In this document: positions 49,775 through 61,096 of the stretch, one piece after another
How positions within the stretch are numbered: position 1 is the stretch's first letter
Layout of the letters: every line of letters starts with the position of its first letter
Assembly (NCBI RefSeq): GCF_030247185.1
Contig: NC_080572.1
Span: 31,914,971 to 31,978,970 of the forward strand
Reading direction: 5' to 3'
Length of the DNA: 64,000 nucleotides
Source: Malaya genurostris
Taxonomy: Eukaryota > Arthropoda > Insecta > Diptera > Culicidae
The notes under the pieces: model-generated
The model's input: the letters and a program-made list of their open reading frames with translations, nothing else
The model's database searches: none
Told to the model about the DNA's origin: nothing
Made by a program: the position numbers and the translations under genes

Positions 49775-50455
49775 CACTTAATTTTCTCGGAGATGGCGTT
49801 TTCTACGAACTCATATTCATATGAAAAGTCCTATGCTCCCAATCAAAGCTCCTGAATTTCATTTGGATCTGATTTCTAGCAAATAAATAAATGATAAATG
49901 TAACGAAATCAAAGTAATGTCACTCATTTTTCGGGTAGATGGCTGAACCGATTTTATTCATCTAAGATTCAAATGAAATGATTTAGGATCTCATAAAAAC
50001 TTCCTGTTTTTTAATCAGGTCAGACCTCGGGTTCAGAAGATACAGGGTGATTAGTGAAAAACTGCAGCTTTTGACAGTCGATGACCAAATACACTTATTT
50101 AATTTTTACCGATATGCGGTTTTCGATCCCGGAAGGTACCCAAAATTTTTATTGGGAACGTTTTCTCAAAGATGGCTATACTGATTTTCAAAAATTTCGA
50201 ATCAAATGAATTTTTTTTATTAAGTTTATTAAGGACCTATTGTTTTTCGGGTCCCTTGGGTGAATTTAACTGATCTCGGCCACACTAATTTCCGGAGTTC
50301 TGGTTCCGAAAGTATCGGGAATAGAGGAGCTCAATCGAATTGTATGAACAAAAAAATCCAAATTCAAAGAATTATGGTCTCACACAAAATTAGTAAATTT
50401 TATTCTATTCAGGTTCTGGAAAATAACAACCAAAATCTTTAAAGTGGGTTCAGCA
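49775..50455 (+). repeat. Repeat family B, partial copy 3
   Basis: Shares GATGGCTGAACCGATTTTATTCATCTAAG, GTCGATGACCAAATACACTTAT, GATCCCGGAAGGTACCCAAAATTTTTAT and AGTATCGGGAATAGAGGAG-type blocks with the copies at 22800 and 44000. Both termini are missing. Confidence 0.55.
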
Positions 50456-50463
50456 CGCTTTTT

Positions 50464-51060
50464 TCAAATGCAGTTGTAAGTAAATAAATTATGTTTCGTA
50501 TTATATTCGATCATAAATAATAGATGAATGTAGTATGACATTACACAGTACGATGGGACGAAAGCCAGCTCTAATACATTGTGGATTGGCATCACGGACA
50601 GCAAATTCTCCAGCCTTCTTGAGGAAATCTCAAGTCTAGCCTTTGCGAGTATGTAGTACTGGTCGTAACCGACAGCACCAAATTTTTCCAGACGCAGCAG
50701 CCTTTGGTTCGCTTTCGTTACGCAAATTTCATGTAGCATGGTAGTATCATAACAAAAATGTTTCTCGAGCTACGAGAAAGGACTTGCGCAGTGTCGTTTC
50801 TAACACTGGGAATCGAATAGGAACCACGAGAGTGAAAGAGTAATGTAAAAACGCGGATCAGCTGTTGGCGAGATTAACGTCGAAATGACTGGCTATCTCG
50901 CCATTCGCAGATCCAATGGCTTGGACGTCATGGAATAGTTGCTTCATACCAGATATAAAGCCAGCTACATCGTAGTTGCGGAAGTTGCCGTGAAATGATT
51001 GCTTAATTTTACGATGAAATGTTCAAAGCAGTTAATATCGTGTTCGTTGTTAAGGATATA
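50464..51060 (-). pseudogene. Unidentified decayed coding region
   Basis: Three overlapping minus-strand frames look protein-like and can be ordered: FEHFIVKLSNHF, then NFRNYDVAGFISGMKQLFHD and VQAIGSANGEIASHFDVNLA (about 51000-50870), a TGA, more open frame to about 50760, then after a frame change MLHEICVTKANQRLLRLEKF and ILAKARLEISSRRLENLLSV from 50739 to a stop at 50464. The family is not recognised. A decayed host gene, a retroelement gag, or an endogenous viral fragment are all possible, and nothing in view decides between them. Confidence 0.35.
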
Positions 51061-51389
51061 TTTATAAGAGAATTGAATTTATCAATAGCACTATGATTTG
51101 TTTTTAGGTTATTTCAATACAGTTCACACACTGTCATTTGCTTCTTTTACAAATAAGTAAATCATATTAGTCACAATATTCTGTTTTCGTATTTTTGTTA
51201 CGGATATCTATGCAACTAAATTCAATCATCAAGTTCAAACATGTTATAGCAACTCAATATATAAATTAGTGTGAGATATACACTTGATGATTAACTTTCC
51301 AGAAAATATTTATGATATCCAGACATTGTCTCATCTTTTCAGGGAGCGAGCTTTTCCGAGCGTCTGTTCCCTACACTCCAAATAAATTT
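51061..51389. other. Unassigned AT-rich DNA
   Basis: No feature recognised. Confidence 0.4.
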
Positions 51390-51840
51390 GAAATTTTCAG
51401 GGGACATAATCCCTCATACGATGTAATTACTAAAGACCTAATATGTCAAATGACGGAAGTTTTTATTTGTAATGACTTAATGTTAGATGAGCTTGAATTT
51501 TACTGGTTTCGACTATAACTTGCGTTCTGCTAGCAGGTGCGACTGTATGAATTTAAATGCACCTTTTACCAGCCAAGCAGATGCATGCTTCTGTGGCTCA
51601 GTCGATTAACAGACGTACTTGCAATCCAATAATTCTCGGTTCATGCCGCAGCGGTTGCTATCAGTATTATTTTTTTTTATTTCAATGAATTTCATGTCAT
51701 GGAGTCTTAGACACAATATTACTGTTCTTCGACTTAAATTTGCGTAACTGCGACGCTCCATTTATGTGCATCTAATAAGTTGTAAAATCACAGGGTTTTT
51801 TTAAAGTGTGTATGCTAGGGGCGACTGATTATCGTCCTTG
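51390..51840 (+). repeat. Repeat family C, best copy, tRNA-like promoter
   Basis: Runs from TTTTCAGGGGACATAATCC through TGCGACTGTATGAATTTAAATGC to ACAGGGTTTTTTTAAAGTG. It contains TGGCTCAGTCGATTA (A-box-like), an ACTTGCAATCC anticodon-like arm and GGTTCATGCC (B-box-like) at 51594-51650. The other copies are at 26270-26670 (reversed), and at 27500-28990 (split by the gag insert). Confidence 0.55.
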
Positions 51841-51894
51841 GAGTTAGGGCTCCAAGAGTGCTGCGCGGCGACTTTTGAAGATGGCTGGAGGATA

Positions 51895-52199
51895 GAGATA
51901 GTCGGGTAAGCATATTTTAAAACCCGTTCCCGATCGGAAACTTCTACCTGTACCCGACCCGAACCCGAAGGATAAATTTTTCTTTCAAACCCGAACCCGG
52001 GTCGGGTACCGGATAAAAAAATAAAGACCAAAAAAAATCTGATCAAATTTTTAACCCGAACACGACTCGTACTCGTTAAAAATGAAAAAATAGGCATCCG
52101 TATCCAACCCAAACCTGACAAACATTTTTTTCTGTAACCGAACCCGACAAATACTTCGGGTCGGGTTTCGGGTACAAATACCCGAAAACCGACCATCTC
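51895..52199. mobile_element. TA-flanked MITE with GAGATRGTCGG ends
   Basis: Left end GAGATAGTCGGGTAA at 51895, right end ACCGACCATCTC to 52199, with TA immediately outside each (51893-51894, 52200-52201). The interior is built from repeated CCCGAACCCG / GGGTCGGGT words that fold back on themselves. No coding capacity. A remnant of the same family lies at 7125-7200. The TA duplication suggests Tc1/mariner-type mobilisation. Confidence 0.65.
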
Positions 52200-52206
52200 T
52201 ACTAGC

Positions 52207-53492
52207 GGGATGTAAGGTCCGTTATAAGTAGTACTGCTGCAACCGTGCTAGGTACGAGGTTATCGAATCGAGGAAATGACTGGTTTGACGGCAAAAGCCA
52301 GCAATTGATCGAAAAGAAGAATGCAGTAAGGACGAGGATGCTGTAACACCGCACGAGAGTGAACGAGGAACGATACAGACAGAATTCGGGTTTTCGGAAA
52401 AAGCGCCACCAGAAAAACCAAGATCGCGAAGCGATGGAACAGCTGTATCACGTAAATGATACACGGAAGTTCTATGAGAGGACGAACCGCTTACGTAGAG
52501 GCCACACGCCACAGGCCGAAATGAGCAGAGATACCAATGGTATCCTTCTCACGATCGTTTGTGAGGTGGTCGACAGGTGGAAGCTATGACTATGACGAGC
52601 ATCTGAATGGCGAAGCACAGGCCCGTACCCAGGATTTCATTTCGGGAGGGGCTCAAAGATTAAAAATTAATGTTACTGAAGATTGCTTATGTACCTAATT
52701 CTCGGTGTGTCTTTTACGGCTGTTTTTAACGTACACTTTAAACTTTTCCACTGGAACTGATATTGTATTACATTTCATTACGTTTACTGTCTTGTTATTT
52801 CTGTAACACATGTCTGAGACATTCTAAATAATTATATGTTTTTGATTTCGGGAGGGACTAGGGCTCCTCGGGCTCCCCCCCCCCCCCCTCTCTGGGTACG
52901 TGACTGGCGAAGCACAAGATACAGAGAACGGCACAGGAATCAATCTGGGTGCAAGCTCAGCCGACGACAGATACCCCGCACCTGATCTGTCGGAGATAAG
53001 TGAGGAGATCGGAAGCTAAGGAACAACAAAGCCGGGGGAAATGACCAATTACCAGGAGAGCTGTTCAAACGTGGAAGAGAGGCACTGGCTTTAGCACTGC
53101 ACTCGATGATTCCTGAGATTTGGGAGAAGGAAAGTCTACCGCAGAAATGGATGGAAGGAGTGGTATACAAAAAGGATGATACGCTTGACTGTTGCAACTA
53201 TCGCGCAATCGTACGAAATCAAACGAAATTGATCATCCAACCCACACGAAATTGACCATCTACAAAACGCTCTATGGCCACGAGTTGTTCTCTATGGCCA
53301 TCAGGACGACAGTCCAGTGAAAATGGTTCTTGAATCTAATCCGGACGGGACAAGAAAAAGAGGAGTGCAGAGAGCAAGGTGGGTCGATCAAGCGGAAGTG
53401 GCTGGCGACGAGCAGCTATGGACTGCGTTTAATGGACATGTCTGCTTGATACAGCAAACGACACTCAAGGACATAGGTAAGGTAAGTAAGCG
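52207..53492 (+). mobile_element. RTE-clade LINE, copy 3, deleted and interrupted
   Basis: Plus-strand RTE fragment: KKRHQKNQDREAMEQLYHVN, RKFYERTNRLRRG, DTNGILLTI, a nested insert, then NNKAGGNDQLPGELFKRGRE-like wording (one stop/shift), PEIWEKESLPQKWMEGVVY. It then jumps at about 53210, skipping the whole RT palm, to TKLTIYKTLYGHE and DDSPVKMVLESNPDGTRKRG. The 3' tail GGTAAGGTAAGTAAG at about 53475-53492 is typical of the other RTE copies here. Confidence 0.75.
52620..52904. mobile_element. 285-bp insertion with inverted GTACCCAG ends in RTE copy 3
   Basis: Flanked by TGGCGAAGCACA at 52608-52619 and 52905-52916, a perfect 12-bp duplication; with one copy removed the RTE frame closes (LNGEAQ then DTENG). 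The ends read GGCCCGTACCCAG and CTGGGTACGTGAC, sharing GTACCCAG inverted. A run of 14 C lies near the right end. GATTTCGGGAGGG occurs near both ends in direct orientation. No coding capacity. The superfamily is uncertain. Confidence 0.6.
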
Positions 53493-53505
53493 ATTTCGGA
53501 AATAG
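53317..53505 (+). pseudogene. RTE ORF2 C-terminal fragment, copy 3
   Basis: MKMVLESNPDGTRKRGVQRA followed by RWVDQAEVAGDEQLWT equals the C-terminal region of RTE copy 1 (ILESNPTGTRRRGAQRVRW). The final part is out of frame and truncated. Confidence 0.65.
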
Positions 53506-53571
53506 TCTCATATATAAAAGGCTAAATGCGAAAATCTGTCACTGCGAAATAGGCATCTATAGAATCTTTAA

Positions 53572-53892
53572 CACGTTGACTGCCAACTACGAGATAACTC
53601 GTATATTCCGTTCTTTGCTAGGACGCCGACTACGAGTTATCTCGTACTGTGTTTACTTGCCATTGTCGCGTAGCTACGCTTAAACTCGTAGCATATCAGT
53701 GCTAATATGGATTTATGTTACATAAGCCAACTACGAGATAATTCGTAGGCCTATTTTAAAAAAAGAAATACATTTTCTATGCTTTTTGATGATTACTATG
53801 TAATATAATTATAGTCTTTAATAATATAAAATGATTAAATGCAATTGGCTTTTTAGACCGGAATTATGAAAATGGTCGTGGCAGTCAACGTG
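53572..53892. mobile_element. piggyBac-type MITE (TTAA target)
   Basis: TTAA at 53568-53571 and 53893-53896 flank a 321-bp element with perfect 14-bp ends CACGTTGACTGCCA and TGGCAGTCAACGTG. TTAA duplication is the hallmark of piggyBac transposases. The interior carries three 16-bp near-palindromes TACGAGATAACTCGTA-type (53588, 53631, 53732). No coding capacity, so it would need a transposase in trans. Confidence 0.8.
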
Positions 53893-53896
53893 TTAA

Positions 53897-54180
53897 TTTA
53901 CGTTTAAGTTTGTGAGAATTGATTCAGCCATTTCTAAGAAAACGGTGTGAGTTCCACTATAAAGTTTTTGACCACTATTTTCGGTACTTTCGGAATCGGA
54001 ATCACGACACTGTAGTTTCGAAACTATATTTGAAACCATAAGACCTTCCACTTCTAGGTTTGCATAAATCGGCTCAGCCATCTTTGAGAAAACAAAGTGA
54101 GTTCCATTTTAAAGTTTTTGACCACTTTTTCGTGTTTTTCCGAAACTGTAATTGAACCGTAGTACGGTCTAGACCGGTTC
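53897..54180 (+). repeat. Diverged family A units, two direct copies
   Basis: CAGCCATYTYTRAGAAAAC...GTGAGTTCCA...AAAGTTTTTGACCACT occurs at about 53928 and 54077, a ~148-bp unit. The piggyBac MITE sits at its left edge. Confidence 0.5.
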
Positions 54181-55856
54181 GTTTCGTAATCAGCTAATAT
54201 CACACAGGCCTGATAAGATAGTTTGTTATGGTTGTGTCAAGAAGGTCACGACATTCAACGACAGCATCAGCTTTCGAAACCACACGGTTGATAGAACGGA
54301 TAATGCACTATAATCAATCGACTACATTGTTGCTTTAACCCCTCAATAATTCGATAGGACCGACTTCCGCTTCACTGGAACCAAAATCCGTTAGAATAAT
54401 GAAACATCAAGATTAGTGCCAAAATAAACGAAGGGTATACCGTTCAACATTCAGGATATACGAATCAAGAAGTACACCCTTTCACCGGAATAGTGACAGG
54501 CCACGTCGACCGATGTTATCTAATTTATTATTTACTGTTTCTACATGGTAGAACATGTTGAAATTTGCCAAGTGTATAATTTTTGCTGGAACATGCTGTT
54601 GGAATGAGTCAGGGATAACCACAAACATACGCTCTGACAGTAGTGAACAGTAAAGTGAGGGTAGCATCAGATTCGAGAAGGATAAAGGAAGGGATCCGTC
54701 ACTGTGCGTGAAGATGAATTCTTAGCCTCCCACGTGTTGCTATCAACACGTTTTACAAAGCGTTAGCTACCCTGCTAATGGCGATAGTGATTAAGATGGG
54801 TTGTCGGAAATTGGGGGAAATGTACAACACGAAGACCCTTCCGATCGAAAAAAGCAAAAGGGGACAAATCCCGCTCAATTTGTTGAAGGATTGACACTGA
54901 TGGGGAACGTGATTGGTTTGAGATTTCGTCTGAAGCTTAGGAATTAAGGGCTGGCATACGTTTACTGACCTGCATGGTTCGATGTGATGCATATCGTAGA
55001 GCCTTAAAATATATTATTTGCATTAGTTTCTGTCTACGAGTGGAAAACTATGCGTCTTAAAGCAAGCAGGAAATTTGTGATGAACTAGTGTCCATCCTAT
55101 AAGTTTTATCCAATTCGATCGATTCGTGGTATTCATCGAACAAAACCATCACATAAAGATGCAATATCCACAATTTAAAACTTATATGAGATCACAAAAG
55201 CTGAATAGTTTATTTTTGCAATACGTAAAGTGGGAACTCTATTATTGAATGATTTATCACAATCTGACGACTTGTTCGTCGTTGAGTTATCAAATCGATT
55301 TAACCTAAATAGAGGGAATGCTCCATTGGAATTTCCATAAAGTAGAAGAACAACTTTTGGTCCATACCAATGTTCCATCAATTTATTGAATGCATAATTT
55401 ATGATGAATTTCAACATTCCGAGCGAAGGACTCATCTTCCAACGCCAACAGGTACGTTTTGCGTTGGAATCGATAACAATTTGTGGATCAATAATTCATG
55501 GTTTCACCACCGGTTAGGTTTGAGTCTTGCTTATTTCCAAAGAATTTTTATTATTATTTCTACGGTACGAATGAAAACGTCTGCTTAATGCGAAGATGTT
55601 TCCAACCGATACTATACAAATTGATTGAATGAATTGACCATTATATCTGATGTAGCGTAGTGTTTGTGTTTTGATTTCTCTGTTTCGACCAAAATCGATG
55701 GTTTTGGCTAGTTATTCCTAAGGTAGACTTATTTCTACCTGCTTCAACTCACCTGATTGTACTTCTTGAATGCAGAGATAAATATAGTTGCCATATTGCC
55801 CCAGTAAACTTTTTAGGGTGTAGAGAATCGGTTGTTTAAATAAATTTAAATTAAAA
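54181..55856. other. Unassigned DNA
   Basis: No coding or RNA feature could be supported on either strand. Confidence 0.4.
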
Positions 55857-55875
55857 CCTTTGTAATCCCCCTAGT

Positions 55876-56671
<796 letters not shown>

Positions 56672-57011
56672 TAAACCTTCAATTCAATTCGCCTTCACTT
56701 TTGGAAAAATCCTCATGAAATTGAAAATTTTTCACTTATCGCGCTGTAATACCGGAACCAAAAGTCTTTTCTTTTTTTTCTGGGACTTTTTAAAGAGTTT
56801 CAAGATCTTTAATTTGCAAAGTTGCTGGAGAGCACGCACAGACTGATCTGACTTCGTGTGATCAGTACGTACCGTACGGTATCTGGAGACGCAGCCTGCG
56901 TGGTGGCGTGCATGATGACACATCGGCTCATTCCAAGAGTCTTCGGATGGATCGACAGACCCCACATAGAAGTAAAAAATGGCATCCAACAGCCATGGCG
57001 TTCAACAGTGT
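56672..57011. other. Unassigned spacer
   Basis: It includes a short GC-richer stretch at 56870-56960. No feature recognised. It ends at the target duplication of the I-clade element. Confidence 0.4.
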
Positions 57012-57416
57012 AAAACGTATTTTATTTTTTTTTTCCATAAATACGTTTATTTCTTAAGGCAGTTTACATAAGTTTTTCTTCGCCGTAGCATCACTTTTAC
57101 ATAATATTCTTATCCTAATTTAATTCTAACATAGTCACAACGTTTTGCATTTATTAAAACATATTCTCTTATTACTTAAATATCATCTTAGGTAACTGGT
57201 CATTAATTATGAAATCTACTCGGAAATATTATTTGAACCAAACGATTAACTTCTATAAATTATAAAATAAGCTGTTATTTTCAGACATTTTGTTAATAAT
57301 TTCATAAACTGTTTCGAGTTTGTTTGTATCATTACATTATTTTTATTCTAATTTAGCTATTGGTTGAACTCATGGACGCAGCTGGGATCAGAACTAAGTC
57401 TTGAAAGGGGCCTTTA

Positions 57417-60400
57417 TTAAATTGAAACTCCAGTTTTCTTTATGAAATGATAAATAAGTTTCATGTATGAAAGGTCACGACAAGCAAGAATGTCTCGAAC
57501 TGGGATATTGGATAGTCTACCTTGGGTACGCAAAGAATTCATTAGTTGAGATCTGACATCACGATACTCCACGCATGTCCAAACGACATGATCAATATCT
57601 CGATAACCTTCGCCACAAGCACAATGATTAGTCTCGGAGAGCCCAATTCGAAGGAGATGTGCATCTAACGTGTAGTGATTGGACATGAGTCTGGACATCA
57701 CACGAATGAAATCTCTACTCACATCCAGTCCCCTGAACCATGCCTTTGTCGATATTTTCGGAATAATTGAGTGCATCCACCGACCCAGATCATCTTTATC
57801 CCAAGAAGCTTGCCAGCTGGCAAGTGTTCTTTGGCGAGACGAGCTATAGAATTCGTTGAAAGCAATTGATCTCTCATAAATTTCACCCTCAATAGCATCA
57901 CGTTTGGCTAAAATATCGGCTCTTTCATTGCCAGGAATGGAGCAATGAGCCGGGACCCAGACTATAGTGATTAGATAATTATTGTTCAATATGTCGTTCA
58001 GGCACTGTTTTATTTTGCCCAGGAAAAACGGTTCAGTCTTGCCAGACATGTTTGAGCGAATGGCTTCAATTGCACCCAGACTATCTGTGAAGAGGAAATA
58101 ATGGTTTGGAATTAATGTGACGATTACACTCAAACTATAATGAACTGCTGCTAGCTCTGCTATATAAACAGATGCAGGTTCTTGAAGCCTAAATGAGGCC
58201 GAAACATTATTGTTGAACATACCAAACCCTGTCGCTTCTTCAATTCGCGATCCGTCCGTGTAAAACATTTTCTCAGAGTCAATATGCCTGAACTTACTTG
58301 AAAATATTTTTGGGATTTCCGTCGAACGTAGATGATCCGGGATTCCACGCACTTCGCGCTGCATGGATGTATCGAAAAATAAAGTTGAGTCAGGGACATT
58401 TAGGAGGCTGACACGGATAGGAATATATCTTGAAGGGTTGATTTCCTGTGACATATGGTTGATATATACTGTCATGAATTTTGTTTGAGATCGAAGCTCG
58501 ACTAGTCGTTCGAAATTATTAATTACCATGGGATTCAGCACCTCACATCTTATTAGCAGGCGTGATGAAAGCTCCCAAAATCGATCTTTTAATGGAAAAA
58601 CTCCCGCCAGAACTTCAAGACTCATTGTATGTGTCGAATGCATGCACCCTAAAGCAATTCGCAAACAACGATACTGAATTCGCTCCAGTTTGATAATATG
58701 AGAGTTTGCAGCGGAACGAAAGCAAACGCATCCATATTCCATCACTGAAAGTATCGTTGTCTGATACAATTTTATTAGATCTTCCGGATGAGCACCCCAC
58801 CAAGATCCTGTTATTGTTCGAAGAAAATTTACTCTTTGTTGGCATTTTGTTATCAGAAACCTAATGTGTCCTCCCCACGTGCATTTGGAATCAAACCACA
58901 CCCCAAGGTATTTGAAAGTCAAAACCTGTTGGATCATTCTTCCCATCATATGAAGCTGAAGCTGCGCGGGATCATGCTTTCTTGAAAAGACGACCAGCTC
59001 TGTTTTTTCCGCAGAGAATTCGATACCAAGATGAACAGCCCAATCGGACAAGTTATCTAAGGTATCTTGCAATGGTTTATGCAGATCAATAGCTTTGGGT
59101 CCAGTAACTGAAACCACGCCATCATCTGCCAATTGTCTTAGTGTACATGGGGTTACTAGACAGCTGTCAATGTCATTTACGTAAAAATTATAGAGGAGCG
59201 GACTGAGGCATGAGCCTTGCGGGAGACCCATGTAACTATTTCTGAGTGTTGCCAAATCGCCATGTGAAAAATGCATGTGTTTCTCTGACAAAAGGTTGTG
59301 CAAATAATTATTTATAACCGCTGGGAGTCCATTTTGGTGAAGCTTGTCTGAAAGAACATCAATGGAAACTGAATCAAATGCTCCTTTAATGTCTAAAAAT
59401 ACAGATGCCATTTGTTGCTTTTGAGCGAAGGCAATTTGGATGTCAGACGAAAGTAATGCAAGGCAATCATTCGTCCCTTTATTTCTACGGAAGCCAAACT
59501 GAGTATCTGACAACAAACCGTTCGTCTCGACCCAAGTGTCGAGACGTCGTAGAATAATTTTTTCGAACAATTTTCTGATGCAGGACAACATCGCAATGGG
59601 TCTATATGAGTTGTGATTGGAAGCTGGTTTCCCCGGTTTTTGAATGGCGATAACTTTCACTTGTCTCCAGTCAGGTGGAACAATATTTTGCTCAAGAAAC
59701 TTGTTGAACAATTCCAACAAACGTCTTTTTGCGAGGTTGGGCAGATTCTTCACCAAGTTGAATTTAATTCTGTCCAACCCTGGAGCGTTATTGTTACAAG
59801 ACAAGAGTGCTATAGAAAATTCCATCATTGAAAATGGGTTATTAATAAAACCATTATTTGGAGGAGATTCCCGTATAATGCTCTGCGTAGGAACAGAATC
59901 TGGGCAAACTTTCCTAGCAAAGTCAAATATCCATCGGTTCGAGTATTCATCACTCTCATTGCCCACGTTACGATTTCTCATTCGTCTGGCCGTGTTCCAA
60001 AGAGTGCTCATTGAGGTATCTCTTGACAAACCTTCGACAAAATGTCTCCAATAGCTACATTTTTTGGCTCGAAGTATGCTCTTGTACTTGGTTTCTAAAA
60101 CCATAAGTTTTTCAAAATTCTGAGGAGTTCCTCCTCCCCGTTTTAGAAACGTCTTGCAAGCATTTTGTTTTGCGAGCACTCTTTGTCCCACCAGGGGTTG
60201 GGAGGCCTTCTGTTAGTCGTTGGCCCAGGAAAGCGTTTAGTTTGGGATTGTTCTGCTGCCTCCAGAATCGAACAAATGAGGAAGTCATATTCTTCAAGTG
60301 GAGGGAGCTCTTCCATTGAATTCAAAATACTAGAGATACTACTTTGGTATTTAATCCAGTCGATATTTTTTGTCAAATCATATGGAATACTAGCGGAAGT

Positions 60401-61096
60401 AGCAATGCAATTGCTACTGCTAATTGAGATGATGATTGGTAAATGATCGCTACCGTGTAAATCAGGCAGTATTTTCCAGGTGCAATCTAGTCGAATTGAT
60501 GTTGAGCAAAGAGATAGATCTAATGCACTTGGGCGTGCCGGAGGTCTTGGGATCCGTGTCATGCTACCCATATTTAATACCGTCATGCTAAAATTGTCAC
60601 AAATGTTTTGTATTAAAGATGATCTGCTATCATTGTAAACGGAACCCCACATAATACCGTGCGAATTTAAATCCCCCAGAATCAATCGTGGTGCAGGAAG
60701 GGCTTCAACCATTTCATTAAGCTGTTGCTGTCCAACTTGTGCTTTTGGAGGAATATAAACCGAAGCTATGCAAATATCTTTGCCTTTAATGTTTATTTGG
60801 CAAGCAACAACTTCTATACTAGAAGTTGAAGGGATGTTTAATCTATAAAAGGAATAGCATTTCTTAATTCCCAAAAGCACTCCACCATACGGAGAGTCTC
60901 TATCGAGACGTATAATGTTAAAATCATTAAAATTTAAAGCTATGTTTGAAGTAAGCCATGTTTCGCATAAAGCAAATACATCACATTTTTGACTATGCAA
61001 TAATATTTTAAATGAATCAAGTTTTGGCATGATGCTTCGACAATTCCACTGCAGGACAGTGATTGTATCATTTGCGACGAGTGATAAATTATCCAT
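57417..61096 (-). pseudogene. I-clade ORF2 (endonuclease-RT-RNase H) with one frameshift
   Basis: Start ATG at 61096 overlaps the ORF1 stop (ATGGATAA), a termination-reinitiation layout. Endonuclease (to about 60400): QWNCRS, CETWL, ILGDLNSHGIMWGS and SDHLPI all present. Near 60170 the frame shifts once in an A-rich stretch (after WWDKECS), consistent with a 1-nt deletion, then stays open for about 900 codons to 57417. RT: AIQKPGK, FLDIKGAFDSV, GLPQGSCLSPLLYNFYVNDI and a catalytic box LADD where YADD is usual. RNase H: YTDGS, AELAAVHYSL, FTDSLGA, PAHCSIPGNERAD. The tail HCACGEGYRDIDHVVWTC is Cys/His-rich. The protein would nick target DNA and prime reverse transcription; the shift should abolish it unless bypassed. 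Confidence 0.85.

Noticed and set aside
60140..60200. Programmed -1 frameshift site in LINE ORF2
   Set aside because: The A-rich stretch GCAAAACAAAATGC does not give an X XXY YYZ heptamer in the incoming frame; a 1-nt deletion is simpler.
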